This document shows positions 43,378 through 50,321 of a DNA stretch of 50,321 bases, in pieces. The translations under genes were made by a program, and so were the position numbers. Each line of letters begins with the position of its first letter. Positions within the stretch are counted from its first letter, which is position 1. The DNA lies in assembly GCA_009788065.1 (NCBI GenBank), contig WQSF01000010.1, positions 1-50,321 of the forward strand. The letters are read 5' to 3'. The DNA is from Treponema sp. GTDB taxonomy: Bacteria > Spirochaetota > Spirochaetia > Treponematales > Breznakiellaceae. The notes under the pieces are model-generated. The model ran no database searches, had not been told where the DNA came from, and saw nothing but the letters and a program-made list of their open reading frames with translations.

Positions 43378-44639
43378 AGGCAAGAGCGTCATTTTTTATC
43401 GCAATAAGATATCTTTGGGGACGCGCGCGAGAAGGGGTGCGTTATCTGAGAGGAGCCGCCGCCGGAATCGCCGTAAGCCTTGTCCCGATTATTGTCACTC
43501 TTATTGTCGCAGACGGAATGATTAGGGGAATTACTGACAGGTACATGGAACTTGGAACAGGGCATTTACAGGTTGTAGATTATAACGATTACGGCGGCGA
43601 AGATGAAACAATAAAATATATCAGCGGACTTGACGGCGTTAGGGGAATATGGAAAGAACAGCATGGAATGGGAATGATAGCCGGAAAGAGCGGTAAAACA
43701 GGGGTTACTGTACGCGCAATCGAACCTTCTTTTTGGGATGAAAAGGGCAGTTTATCATTTTTAAAAATTATAGACGGTACCAATAAACCGGAAACAGACC
43801 GCGATATTGTGTTAGGTGAAACACTGGCGCAGAATCTGGGAGTAAGAGCAGGGGATACAGTGCGTTTAATGACTGTAATACCGACGCAGGACGGAAGAAT
43901 GTCTCCAAGAACGGCGTCTTTTACCGTCAGAGGTATTTTATCTTGCGGATATAACGAGCTGGACGCTTTATGGTGTATAACAAATTACGAGGGCGCGAAA
44001 CGCGTTTTTTCTTCAGAGCAGTCGTCATCGACGTATATAATAAAAATTGATGATCCGTATAAAAAAGCCGATGATTTCGTAATGGAACTGCACGTGAAAC
44101 TTCCTGCAAGTTACAGCATCTTTACATGGAAAGATCTTTTACGTTCGCAGTACAGCTCTTACCAGACGACAAGGCAGTTATTATTATTTATTATGGCATT
44201 AATTGTAATTGTCGCAGCGGTTAACGTATCATCGGCAACAAGCATGCTTGCGCTTGAGAGGCAGAGAGACATTGCGGTTTTAAAAGTAGCCGGCTCAGGC
44301 GTAAGAGGCATTACGGATATATTTTTATGGGGCAGTTTTCTTACAGGCTTAATAGGCGGGCTGATAGGCATTATCGCCGGGCTTCTGATAGGAAGTCATA
44401 TAAACGAGATACTCAAGTTATTGGAAAAAATAATTAATATATTTACTGGTCTGTTTAACGGAAACGAAGTAAAGATTTTAGATCCCGGTTTTTATCTTGA
44501 AACAATTCCCATAATTATTGACTGGAACGCTGTGCTTATTATCTGGCTGTTTACGATCTTATGCTCTGTAACAGCCTCATTGATTCCAGCCGTAAAAGCA
44601 GGTAAACTTAAACCTATGGAGCTTCTAAGAAAAACTTAA
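43374..44639 (+). CDS. LolE-like ABC permease (FtsX/MacB fold)
   Basis: The 421-residue permease has the same topology as the gene two positions upstream: a membrane segment around AAAGIAVSLVPIIVTLIV, a periplasmic domain, and three C-terminal segments, with LALERQRDIAVLKVAGSG as the coupling loop. Two different permeases flanking lolD indicate a LolC/LolE heterodimer instead of a single LolF. Translation starts at TTG 43374, coupled to lolD. The next gene follows after 16 bases. Confidence 0.88.
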   Translation: MKARASFFIAIRYLWGRAREGVRYLRGAAAGIAVSLVPIIVTLIVADGMIRGITDRYMELGTGHLQVVDYNDYGGEDETIKYISGLDGVRGIWKEQHGMGMIAGKSGKTGVTVRAIEPSFWDEKGSLSFLKIIDGTNKPETDRDIVLGETLAQNLGVRAGDTVRLMTVIPTQDGRMSPRTASFTVRGILSCGYNELDALWCITNYEGAKRVFSSEQSSSTYIIKIDDPYKKADDFVMELHVKLPASYSIFTWKDLLRSQYSSYQTTRQLLLFIMALIVIVAAVNVSSATSMLALERQRDIAVLKVAGSGVRGITDIFLWGSFLTGLIGGLIGIIAGLLIGSHINEILKLLEKIINIFTGLFNGNEVKILDPGFYLETIPIIIDWNAVLIIWLFTILCSVTASLIPAVKAGKLKPMELLRKT

Positions 44640-44655
44640 AAGGAAACGAGATAAA

Positions 44656-45501
44656 ATGAAAAGAATAATTTATTTTGTTTTAGTATGTTTTATTTTATTC
44701 TCATGTAAATCTAAACCTGTCGCGCAGGAGGAGAAAGCCTCTCCTGTCACTCTGAAAAAAAGCAATATGGCTCTGATTGCAGGCGGCGATTTCACAATGG
44801 GAAGCCCTGTTAATGAAAGAGATCGTTTCAACTCAGAAGGACCTCAGCGCAAGGTCACGTTAAACGCGTTTTACTTATGTATATACGAGGTGACTCAGAA
44901 AGAGTTTCATGAAATAACGGGATTTAACAACAGCACTTTTAAAGGCGACAAACTTCCTGTTGATATGGTGTCTTGGTTTGAGGCTGTGGAATACTGCAAC
45001 GCTCTCAGTAAAAAAGAAAGATTAAAACCGGCGTATGAGATTTCAAAAGAAGAAGTAATATGGGACAGATCGGCAAACGGCTACCGCTTGCCGACAGAGG
45101 CTGAATGGGAATACGCCAGCCGCGCAGGGACTGTAACGCCGTTTTTTACCGGAAATAATATTACAACATCTCAGGCGAACTACGACGGCAACTGGCCGTA
45201 CGGTGATAATCCGCGCGGCGAATACAGAAGAAAATTTATCGATGTCGGATCGTTTTCCCCAAATCAGTGGGGGATATACGACATGCAGGGGAATGTATGG
45301 GAGTGGTGCTGGGACTGGTTCGGCAGTTACGGCGAAAAAGATCAGGAAAACCCCGCCGGAGTATCAGGCGGCTCTACGCGCGTCCAGCGCGGCGGCTCGT
45401 GGGGCAGTACCGGAAAGGAGCTTCGCTCCGCTTTCAGGAGAAGTTATTATCCCAATGAGAGAGTCATCTCCGCAGGCTTTCGCGTAGCGAGGAACTATTA
45501 A
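44656..45501 (+). CDS. FGE/SUMF1-fold lipoprotein without catalytic cysteines
   Basis: The 281-residue protein begins with a lipoprotein signal ending FILFSCKS, so it is lipidated at Cys17. The FGE-sulfatase fold is clear: MALIAGGDFTMGS, VTQKEFHEITG, GYRLPTEAEWEYASRAG, GNVWEWCWDWFG, RVQRGGSWGS and AGFRVAR. True formylglycine-generating enzymes have a pair of cysteines after GGS; here the site reads GGSWGSTGKELRSAFR with none. It is therefore more likely a binding or structural relative, a type often found in many copies in spirochaetes. Its stop overlaps the stop of convergent carB by 3 bases within TTAA. Confidence 0.88.
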   Translation: MKRIIYFVLVCFILFSCKSKPVAQEEKASPVTLKKSNMALIAGGDFTMGSPVNERDRFNSEGPQRKVTLNAFYLCIYEVTQKEFHEITGFNNSTFKGDKLPVDMVSWFEAVEYCNALSKKERLKPAYEISKEEVIWDRSANGYRLPTEAEWEYASRAGTVTPFFTGNNITTSQANYDGNWPYGDNPRGEYRRKFIDVGSFSPNQWGIYDMQGNVWEWCWDWFGSYGEKDQENPAGVSGGSTRVQRGGSWGSTGKELRSAFRRSYYPNERVISAGFRVARNY

Positions 45502-48500
45502 TACTCTTCCCAAGCTTTAATTTCCAACTCCGCTCCGTTATGAACAGTTTCAAGCGCGTCTATAAATTCTTTGGCGACTTTTATGTTTGTAAAAAGCGGG
45601 ATGTCAAAATCTATCGCCATGCGGCGGATGATGTAGTCGTTCTTTAACTCAAGTTCTGCGTTGTTCTTTGGAATGTTGATGATTATGTCGATGCCGCGTT
45701 TCTTAATTAAATCCGCGATGTTAGGCTCTTTTTTTTCCAACGGCCATGCAAGAGGTGTTACAGGAAGTTTGTTGTCTGATAAAAACTTGGCGGTTCCGCG
45801 TGAGGCGAATAGGGTGTGACCCATTTTTACCAGTTTTCGCGCTGAATCCAAAAAGTCCAGTTTGTCTACGATCGGGCCTGTGGAAAGTAGAACTTTTGCG
45901 GGTCCTTTCGGGATTTTATAGCCGACAGAGAGCAGGGCTTTTAATAACGCGTCTGAAATGCTTGAACCTATGCAGCCAACCTCTCCTGTGCTTGCCATTT
46001 CAACTCCGCTGATCGGATCGGCGCCGTGCAGGCGCGAAAAACTGAACTGCGCGGCTTTTACTCCTACGCATTGCAGTTCCAGCGCGGAGACAGGCACTTT
46101 TTCCACTTGTTCGCCAAGCATCGCTTTTACCGCGAGATCGATCATGTTTACGCGGCTTACCTTTGAACAAAACGGGAAACTTCGTGACGAGCGCAGATTG
46201 CACTCAATTACGCGCACATGGCTTCTTTGCGCGAGGAATTGAATATTAAACGGCCCTGTTATATCCAGAGCTTTCGCGATTTTTTCGCTTATCTGGCGTA
46301 TCTTTCTAAGCGTTTCTACATAGAGTCTTTGCGCCGGAAGAACAACAGTCGCGTCCCCTGAATGAACGCCCGCGTTTTCGATATGTTCTGTAATCGCGTG
46401 GAAGAGTATCTCTCCGTTTTTCGCCACAGCGTCAATTTCTATTTCTTTGGAATTTTCCACGAACTTGGAAATAACAACAGGGTGTTCTTTTGACACATCC
46501 GAGGCTAGATTTAAAAATTCCTCAAGACTGGAATCGTCCCAAGCCACGTTCATTGCGGCTCCTGACAGCACATAACTCGGGCGGATCAAAACGGGGTATG
46601 CCGCGCTTTTTGCGAATTCTTTCGCTTCTTCAAAATTGGTAAGTTCTTTCCAAAGAGGCTGTTCAATTCCAAGTTTGTCTAAAAGAGCGGAAAATTTATT
46701 ACGGTCTTCGGCGCTGTCAATTGACTGCGGCGTTGTTCCGTAGATGTGTACTCCGGCATCGTATAATTTTGTCGCAAGGTTGTTAGGTATCTGTCCGCCC
46801 ATCGAAATAATTACGCCGTCCGGGTTTTCTCTGTCATAAATATCCAAAACGCGCTCAAGAGTAAGTTCTTCAAAATAGAGCCTGTCGCACATATCGTAGT
46901 CTGTAGAGACGGTTTCAGGGTTGCAGTTTACCATTATCGAATAACGTCCGATATTGCGGACGGTTTGTACGGCGTTTACACAGCACCAGTCAAACTCGAC
47001 ACTCGATCCGATTCTGTAAACGCCGGAGCCTAGAACCATTACGCCCCTGTTTGAAGCGCTCACATCGTCAATTTGAACACCGGGATGCGGAGAAGCGGCG
47101 GCGCCGTATGTCATATAAAGGTAATTGTTTTTCGCCTGATATTCGCCTGCAAGAGTGTCAATCTGTTTAATCGCGGGCAGGATGCGATTTTCTTTGCGGA
47201 GCGATCTTACATCAATTTCCGATAAACCGGCAAAGAATGCGATTCTGGCATCGGAGAATCCCAGCCATTTTGCGCGCGCAAGAAGTTCAATATCAATGTC
47301 TTTGCTGTTTGTTTCGCGTAACATTTTTTCTGTTTTCCAGACATTTGCGATTTTATTTAAAAACCATTTGTCAATTTTTGTAAGTTTGTAAATCTTGTCG
47401 ATTGACCAGCCTTCGGCTATTGCACGGTAAATAACATAAATGCGCCTGTCTGTCGGGCGGCTTAAAGCGTCGCGAATTTTTGCGTTAATGTTGCCTGAGC
47501 CTGTGAAACTTGCGCCGCAAAGCGAGTCGTCTCCAGCAAGTCCGGGAGCGCCGATTCCTGTCATGCGAAGCGCTTTTTGAATCGCCTCTTCAAATGTTCT
47601 TGCGATGGACATAACTTCGCCGACGGATTTCATTTCCGAGCCGATACGTAAATCAACATTTTTAAACTTGGTTAAATCCCAGCGGGGGACTTTTATAACA
47701 ATGTAATCAAGCGCAGGTTCAAAACATGATTTTGTCGCATGGGTTATGCGGTTGTCAATTTCCAAAAGCGAATGTCCAAGGGCGATTTTCGCCGCGATAA
47801 ACGCGAGAGGGTAGCCTGTCGCTTTGGAAGCGAGAGCTGAACTTCTAGAAAGGCGGGCATTTACTTCGATAATACGGTAATCTTCTGAAAACGGATCGAG
47901 GGCAAACTGGATGTTACATTCCCCGACAATTCCAAGATGGCGGATAACGTCGATGCCGATTCTTCTAAGTTTTCCAAGTTCGGAATCTGTTAATGTAAGA
48001 GCGGGAGCTACGACAATACTTTCGCCCGTATGAATACCCAGCGGGTCGAAGTTTTCCATGCTGGCGACTGTTATACAGTTGTCAAACGCGTCTCTTACAA
48101 TCTCGAATTCTATTTCCTTCCAGCCGCCGAGCCATTCTTCAACAAGGACCTGAGGCGGCGTGTCAATTTCGTTTTTCCTCGCGAAAACAAAAGCGCATCT
48201 TTTTGTAAGCTCGGCTTCATCTTTGCAAATACCCGATCCCGCGCCGCCGAGAGCGAAAGCAACGCGCGCCATTACAGGGTATCCGATTTCGTTAGCCGCT
48301 TTTAAAGCAGAAGAAGTGTCAGTTACCGCGAAACTGCGGGGAGTAAGGGCGTTAATTTCGTTCAGGCGGTCAACAAACAACTGTCTGTCTTCGGTGTCTT
48401 CTATGGTTTTTACCGGTGTGCCGAGAACACGCACATTGTTTTTCGCCAAAGTGCCGTCTCTGTTAAGCGCGACGCCGCAGTTAAGAGCGGTCTGTCCGCC

Positions 48501-48773
48501 GAAGGAGAGCAGCATGGCGTCGGGTTTTTCTTTCTCGATTACCCTGCTGACATATTCGGGCGTTATGGGAAGAAAATAAATGGAGTCCGCCATTCCTTCG
48601 CTTGTTTGAATCGTTGCGATATTGGGATTAATTAAAACAACTTTTATGCCTTCTTCGCGAAGCGCTTTAATTGCCTGAGAGCCCGAATAATCGAATTCTC
48701 CCGCCTGTCCGATTTTTAAACCGCCGGAGCCGAGGATAAGAACTTTCTTTGGAAGAGCTGCGTTAGCCGTCAT
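45498..48773 (-). CDS. carB: Carbamoyl-phosphate synthase large subunit
   Basis: The 1091-residue subunit makes carbamoyl phosphate from bicarbonate, ammonia and two ATP for pyrimidine and arginine synthesis. Two homologous ATP-grasp halves are visible, each starting with an IGxxxEFDYS- or IGSSVEFDW-type motif (KIGQAGEFDYSGSQA; RIGSSVEFDWCCVNA). Each half also has NPN-type and ECNxQ-type segments. The C-terminal 140 residues form the MGS-like regulatory domain (LFASRGTAKFLSDN). The length is full. ATG 48773 shares one base with the carA stop, so it is the last gene of icd-carA-carB. Confidence 0.96.
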   Translation of the reverse strand: MTANAALPKKVLILGSGGLKIGQAGEFDYSGSQAIKALREEGIKVVLINPNIATIQTSEGMADSIYFLPITPEYVSRVIEKEKPDAMLLSFGGQTALNCGVALNRDGTLAKNNVRVLGTPVKTIEDTEDRQLFVDRLNEINALTPRSFAVTDTSSALKAANEIGYPVMARVAFALGGAGSGICKDEAELTKRCAFVFARKNEIDTPPQVLVEEWLGGWKEIEFEIVRDAFDNCITVASMENFDPLGIHTGESIVVAPALTLTDSELGKLRRIGIDVIRHLGIVGECNIQFALDPFSEDYRIIEVNARLSRSSALASKATGYPLAFIAAKIALGHSLLEIDNRITHATKSCFEPALDYIVIKVPRWDLTKFKNVDLRIGSEMKSVGEVMSIARTFEEAIQKALRMTGIGAPGLAGDDSLCGASFTGSGNINAKIRDALSRPTDRRIYVIYRAIAEGWSIDKIYKLTKIDKWFLNKIANVWKTEKMLRETNSKDIDIELLARAKWLGFSDARIAFFAGLSEIDVRSLRKENRILPAIKQIDTLAGEYQAKNNYLYMTYGAAASPHPGVQIDDVSASNRGVMVLGSGVYRIGSSVEFDWCCVNAVQTVRNIGRYSIMVNCNPETVSTDYDMCDRLYFEELTLERVLDIYDRENPDGVIISMGGQIPNNLATKLYDAGVHIYGTTPQSIDSAEDRNKFSALLDKLGIEQPLWKELTNFEEAKEFAKSAAYPVLIRPSYVLSGAAMNVAWDDSSLEEFLNLASDVSKEHPVVISKFVENSKEIEIDAVAKNGEILFHAITEHIENAGVHSGDATVVLPAQRLYVETLRKIRQISEKIAKALDITGPFNIQFLAQRSHVRVIECNLRSSRSFPFCSKVSRVNMIDLAVKAMLGEQVEKVPVSALELQCVGVKAAQFSFSRLHGADPISGVEMASTGEVGCIGSSISDALLKALLSVGYKIPKGPAKVLLSTGPIVDKLDFLDSARKLVKMGHTLFASRGTAKFLSDNKLPVTPLAWPLEKKEPNIADLIKKRGIDIIINIPKNNAELELKNDYIIRRMAIDFDIPLFTNIKVAKEFIDALETVHNGAELEIKAWEEY

Positions 48774-49894
48774 TATTTTCCCTCCCTTATCTGATCAAAA
48801 AAGCGGTCGAATAAGAACTCCGTGTCGCGCGAACCGGGACATCCTTCGGGATAAAACTGCACCGCGGAAAACGGTTTGTTTTCACATCTAATGCCTTCCA
48901 CTGTGCCGTCGTTGGCGTTGGTAAACCACTGCTTCCATTGTCCGTTAAGACTGTCAATTCTTACTGCAAATCCGTGGTTCTGTGATGTAACATAACAGTT
49001 GTTTGAGCCGTCTTCTATACTCGGTTGATTCTGGCTTCTGTGTCCAAACGGCAGTTTGTATGTATCGGCGCCTGCGGCAAGAGCCATTATTAAATTTCCA
49101 AGACCGATGCCGAACACCGGTTTGTTACCCGACAACGCTTTGCGTACTGTTTCAATCGCTTTTTTATATTCTTTCGGATCACCCGGTCCGCTGGAAATTA
49201 CGAGAGCGTCGTAATTAACGCTTTCAATGTCCATGCCGCAGGGGATACGGATAACTTCCGCGCCGCGGTTTAAAAGGCATCGGATAACATTCGCTTTCGC
49301 GCCGCAGTCGAGTAAGGCTATTTTTATATCTGATTTTTTAGCGGCAGGATGATAAGTTTTAATTTCTTTAAGCGCCGTACCGTCATGATTTGACAAATTT
49401 ATATTTTTAAACGAAACATCGCCGAAACCCTGTTTGGATTTTCCTTCCACAAGTATTTTTCCAAGCATTGTACCGCGGACGCGGAGGCGAAGCGCAAGCG
49501 CTCTTGTATCAATACCGTAAACGCCTGCGGTTTTGCTTTTTTCCATCCATGTTGAAAGAGAAATTTTCGCCGAATAATGGCTCGGCTCTTCGCATAAATC
49601 GGAAATAACAAGACCTGAAACCTGAATCTTTTCCGATTCCAGAACGACGGGAAGCCCTTGCTCGTCAGAAAAAGGCGTTCCGTTTTTGTTTACATTCACG
49701 CCGCAATTCCCGACAATCGGCCAGGTTAAGACCACAATTTGTCCTTTGCATCCCGGGTCTGTAAGAGCCTGGGCAAGCCCGGACATTCCTGTGTTAAAAA
49801 CAACTTCCCCCGCGACGCATTTATTTTTCCCGAAAGCCCAGCCGTAAAATTCACTGCCGTCTTCCAAAACCAGCTTCGCTTGTAATTTTTCCAT
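48773..49894 (-). CDS. carA: Carbamoyl-phosphate synthase small subunit with inactive glutaminase site
   Basis: The 373-residue protein aligns by eye along the whole CarA family: N-terminal domain (LEDGSEFYGWAFG), then a class I glutamine amidotransferase domain with LVISSGPGDP, FGHRSQNQPS and TSQNHGFAV. The nucleophile elbow, normally GICLGHQ, reads FGIGLGNL, so the catalytic Cys is Gly264 (codon GGT at 49105-49103). The catalytic His of the 'HPE' motif is Tyr348 (QFYPEG); Glu350 is kept. Glutamine hydrolysis should therefore be impossible, while the scaffold for CarB is intact. The synthase is likely ammonia-dependent. The start ATG has AAGGA seven bases upstream and lies 10 bases after icd. 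Confidence 0.93.
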   Translation of the reverse strand: MEKLQAKLVLEDGSEFYGWAFGKNKCVAGEVVFNTGMSGLAQALTDPGCKGQIVVLTWPIVGNCGVNVNKNGTPFSDEQGLPVVLESEKIQVSGLVISDLCEEPSHYSAKISLSTWMEKSKTAGVYGIDTRALALRLRVRGTMLGKILVEGKSKQGFGDVSFKNINLSNHDGTALKEIKTYHPAAKKSDIKIALLDCGAKANVIRCLLNRGAEVIRIPCGMDIESVNYDALVISSGPGDPKEYKKAIETVRKALSGNKPVFGIGLGNLIMALAAGADTYKLPFGHRSQNQPSIEDGSNNCYVTSQNHGFAVRIDSLNGQWKQWFTNANDGTVEGIRCENKPFSAVQFYPEGCPGSRDTEFLFDRFFDQIREGK

Positions 49895-49904
49895 TGTATT
49901 TCCT

Positions 49905-50321
49905 TTATTTTAATCTGTCAGCGATTGCGTCAATAAACTCCCATGAATTAAGAACCTTATCAGGCTGCGGCTCTGAAAGCCTTGCCAAATCGCCTGTCAT
50001 TATTCCGTCTTCGATTACGCCGACAACCGATGTTTCAAGTTTTTTCGCAAAAGCAGAAAGTTCAGGCGTGTTGTCAAGTTCCGCGCGTTTGGCAAGAGCG
50101 CCAGTCCACGCGAAAATGAGAGCCGCGGGGTTTGTGCTTGTTTTTTCGCCTTTCTGCCAGCGGTAGTAGTGCTGCTGCACTGTTCCATGCGCGGCTTCGT
50201 ATTCAAATACGCCCGAAGGTGAAACAAGAACGCTTGTCATCATGGCAAGGCTTCCTGCCGCGCTTGCGATCATGTCGCTTTGAACATCGCCGTCGTAATT
50301 TTTGCACGCCCACAAAAAGCC
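49905..50321 (-). CDS. icd: NADP-dependent isocitrate dehydrogenase, C-terminal part (partial)
   Basis: The frame runs off the right edge, leaving 138 C-terminal residues. The sequences [36 protein letters not shown] and [20 protein letters not shown] match the homodimeric NADP-IDH subfamily that includes the eukaryotic cytosolic enzymes, instead of the monomeric or E. coli-type forms. It converts isocitrate to 2-oxoglutarate, the carbon skeleton for ammonia assimilation. carA starts 10 bases after its stop, so the genes are probably co-transcribed. Confidence 0.93.
   Translation of the reverse strand, partial: GFLWACKNYDGDVQSDMIASAAGSLAMMTSVLVSPSGVFEYEAAHGTVQQHYYRWQKGEKTSTNPAALIFAWTGALAKRAELDNTPELSAFAKKLETSVVGVIEDGIMTGDLARLSEPQPDKVLNSWEFIDAIADRLK

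Noticed and set aside
44656-45501. Genuine sulfatase-activating formylglycine-generating enzyme
   Set aside because: The catalytic cysteines are absent and no sulfatase gene is nearby.
46000-46242. Frames antisense to carB and similar overlapping frames elsewhere in the window
   Set aside because: They lie wholly inside well-supported genes on the other strand or frame, with no start signals or recognisable domains.
49103-49105. CarA Gly264 as a sequencing error for Cys
   Set aside because: Two more positions of the same motif (His to Asn, Gln to Leu) and the distant catalytic His are also changed, while the frame is intact.

Overview
The window looks like a chromosome segment of a free-living or gut-associated spirochaete of the Treponema group. 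Supporting this are a diderm-type LptD-like protein directly behind uvrA, a LolCDE-like set, spirochaete-style secreted TPR, PEGA and Fn3-like proteins, a cheW-to-recN block, and gene order that, as I recall it, resembles Treponema. Pyrimidine synthesis (carAB), an NADP-type isocitrate dehydrogenase and a TonB-type receptor point away from a minimal pathogen. Genes are very tightly packed: there is no gap over 300 bases, many starts and stops overlap (ATGA, TTGA, GTGA, TAATG), and TTG starts are frequent. I see no tRNA, rRNA, CRISPR array or insertion sequence.

Layout. 1-8.4 kb (+): cheW end, a DegT-fold protein without the PLP lysine, nadK, recN, an unknown spirochaetal protein, and a heterodimeric ABC exporter pair. 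A short intergenic patch (8.36-8.55 kb) carries 'ATCCGTG'-type repeats, one copy of which forms the last codons of the exporter. 8.5-15.4 kb: a secreted Fn3-like protein (+), then on the minus strand phoH, a PgpH-like HD protein, ybeY, corC and a TPR protein.

15.5-28.0 kb is the accessory region, visibly AT-richer than its flanks between about 16 and 20 kb. It holds a sugar transferase, an AMP-ligase fused to an acyl carrier domain, a PlsC acyltransferase fused to an LRAT-like domain, an alpha/beta hydrolase with Cys at the nucleophile position, a TonB-type receptor, then a DUF3261 lipoprotein, a LolA-like carrier and an MMPL exporter, facing a GT2 glycosyltransferase coupled to a methyltransferase remnant. 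DUF3261 + LolA + MMPL + AMP-ligase/ACP + acyltransferase + GT2 is the export and tailoring half of aryl-polyene-type clusters, but no ketosynthase, ketoreductase or dehydratase is present. My inference is a pathway that makes and exports an acylated, glycosylated envelope lipid from a ready-made acyl chain.

28.1-36.5 kb: lptD-like with a SAP motif and uvrA (-), a HATPase/cyclic-nucleotide-domain regulator (+), and a PIN/antitoxin pair (-). 36.5-45.5 kb (+): prfB with its programmed frameshift, a PEGA protein, ftsY, a membrane-anchored unknown, a LolC/D/E-like lipoprotein release system, and an FGE-fold lipoprotein without catalytic cysteines. 45.5-50.3 kb (-): icd, carA, carB. CarA has lost both the catalytic Cys (Gly264) and the catalytic His (Tyr348) of its glutaminase, so this carbamoyl-phosphate synthase probably uses free ammonia.

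All calls come from reading sequence and translations by eye. No alignment or database search was run, so family assignments rest on recognised motifs and remembered family features.
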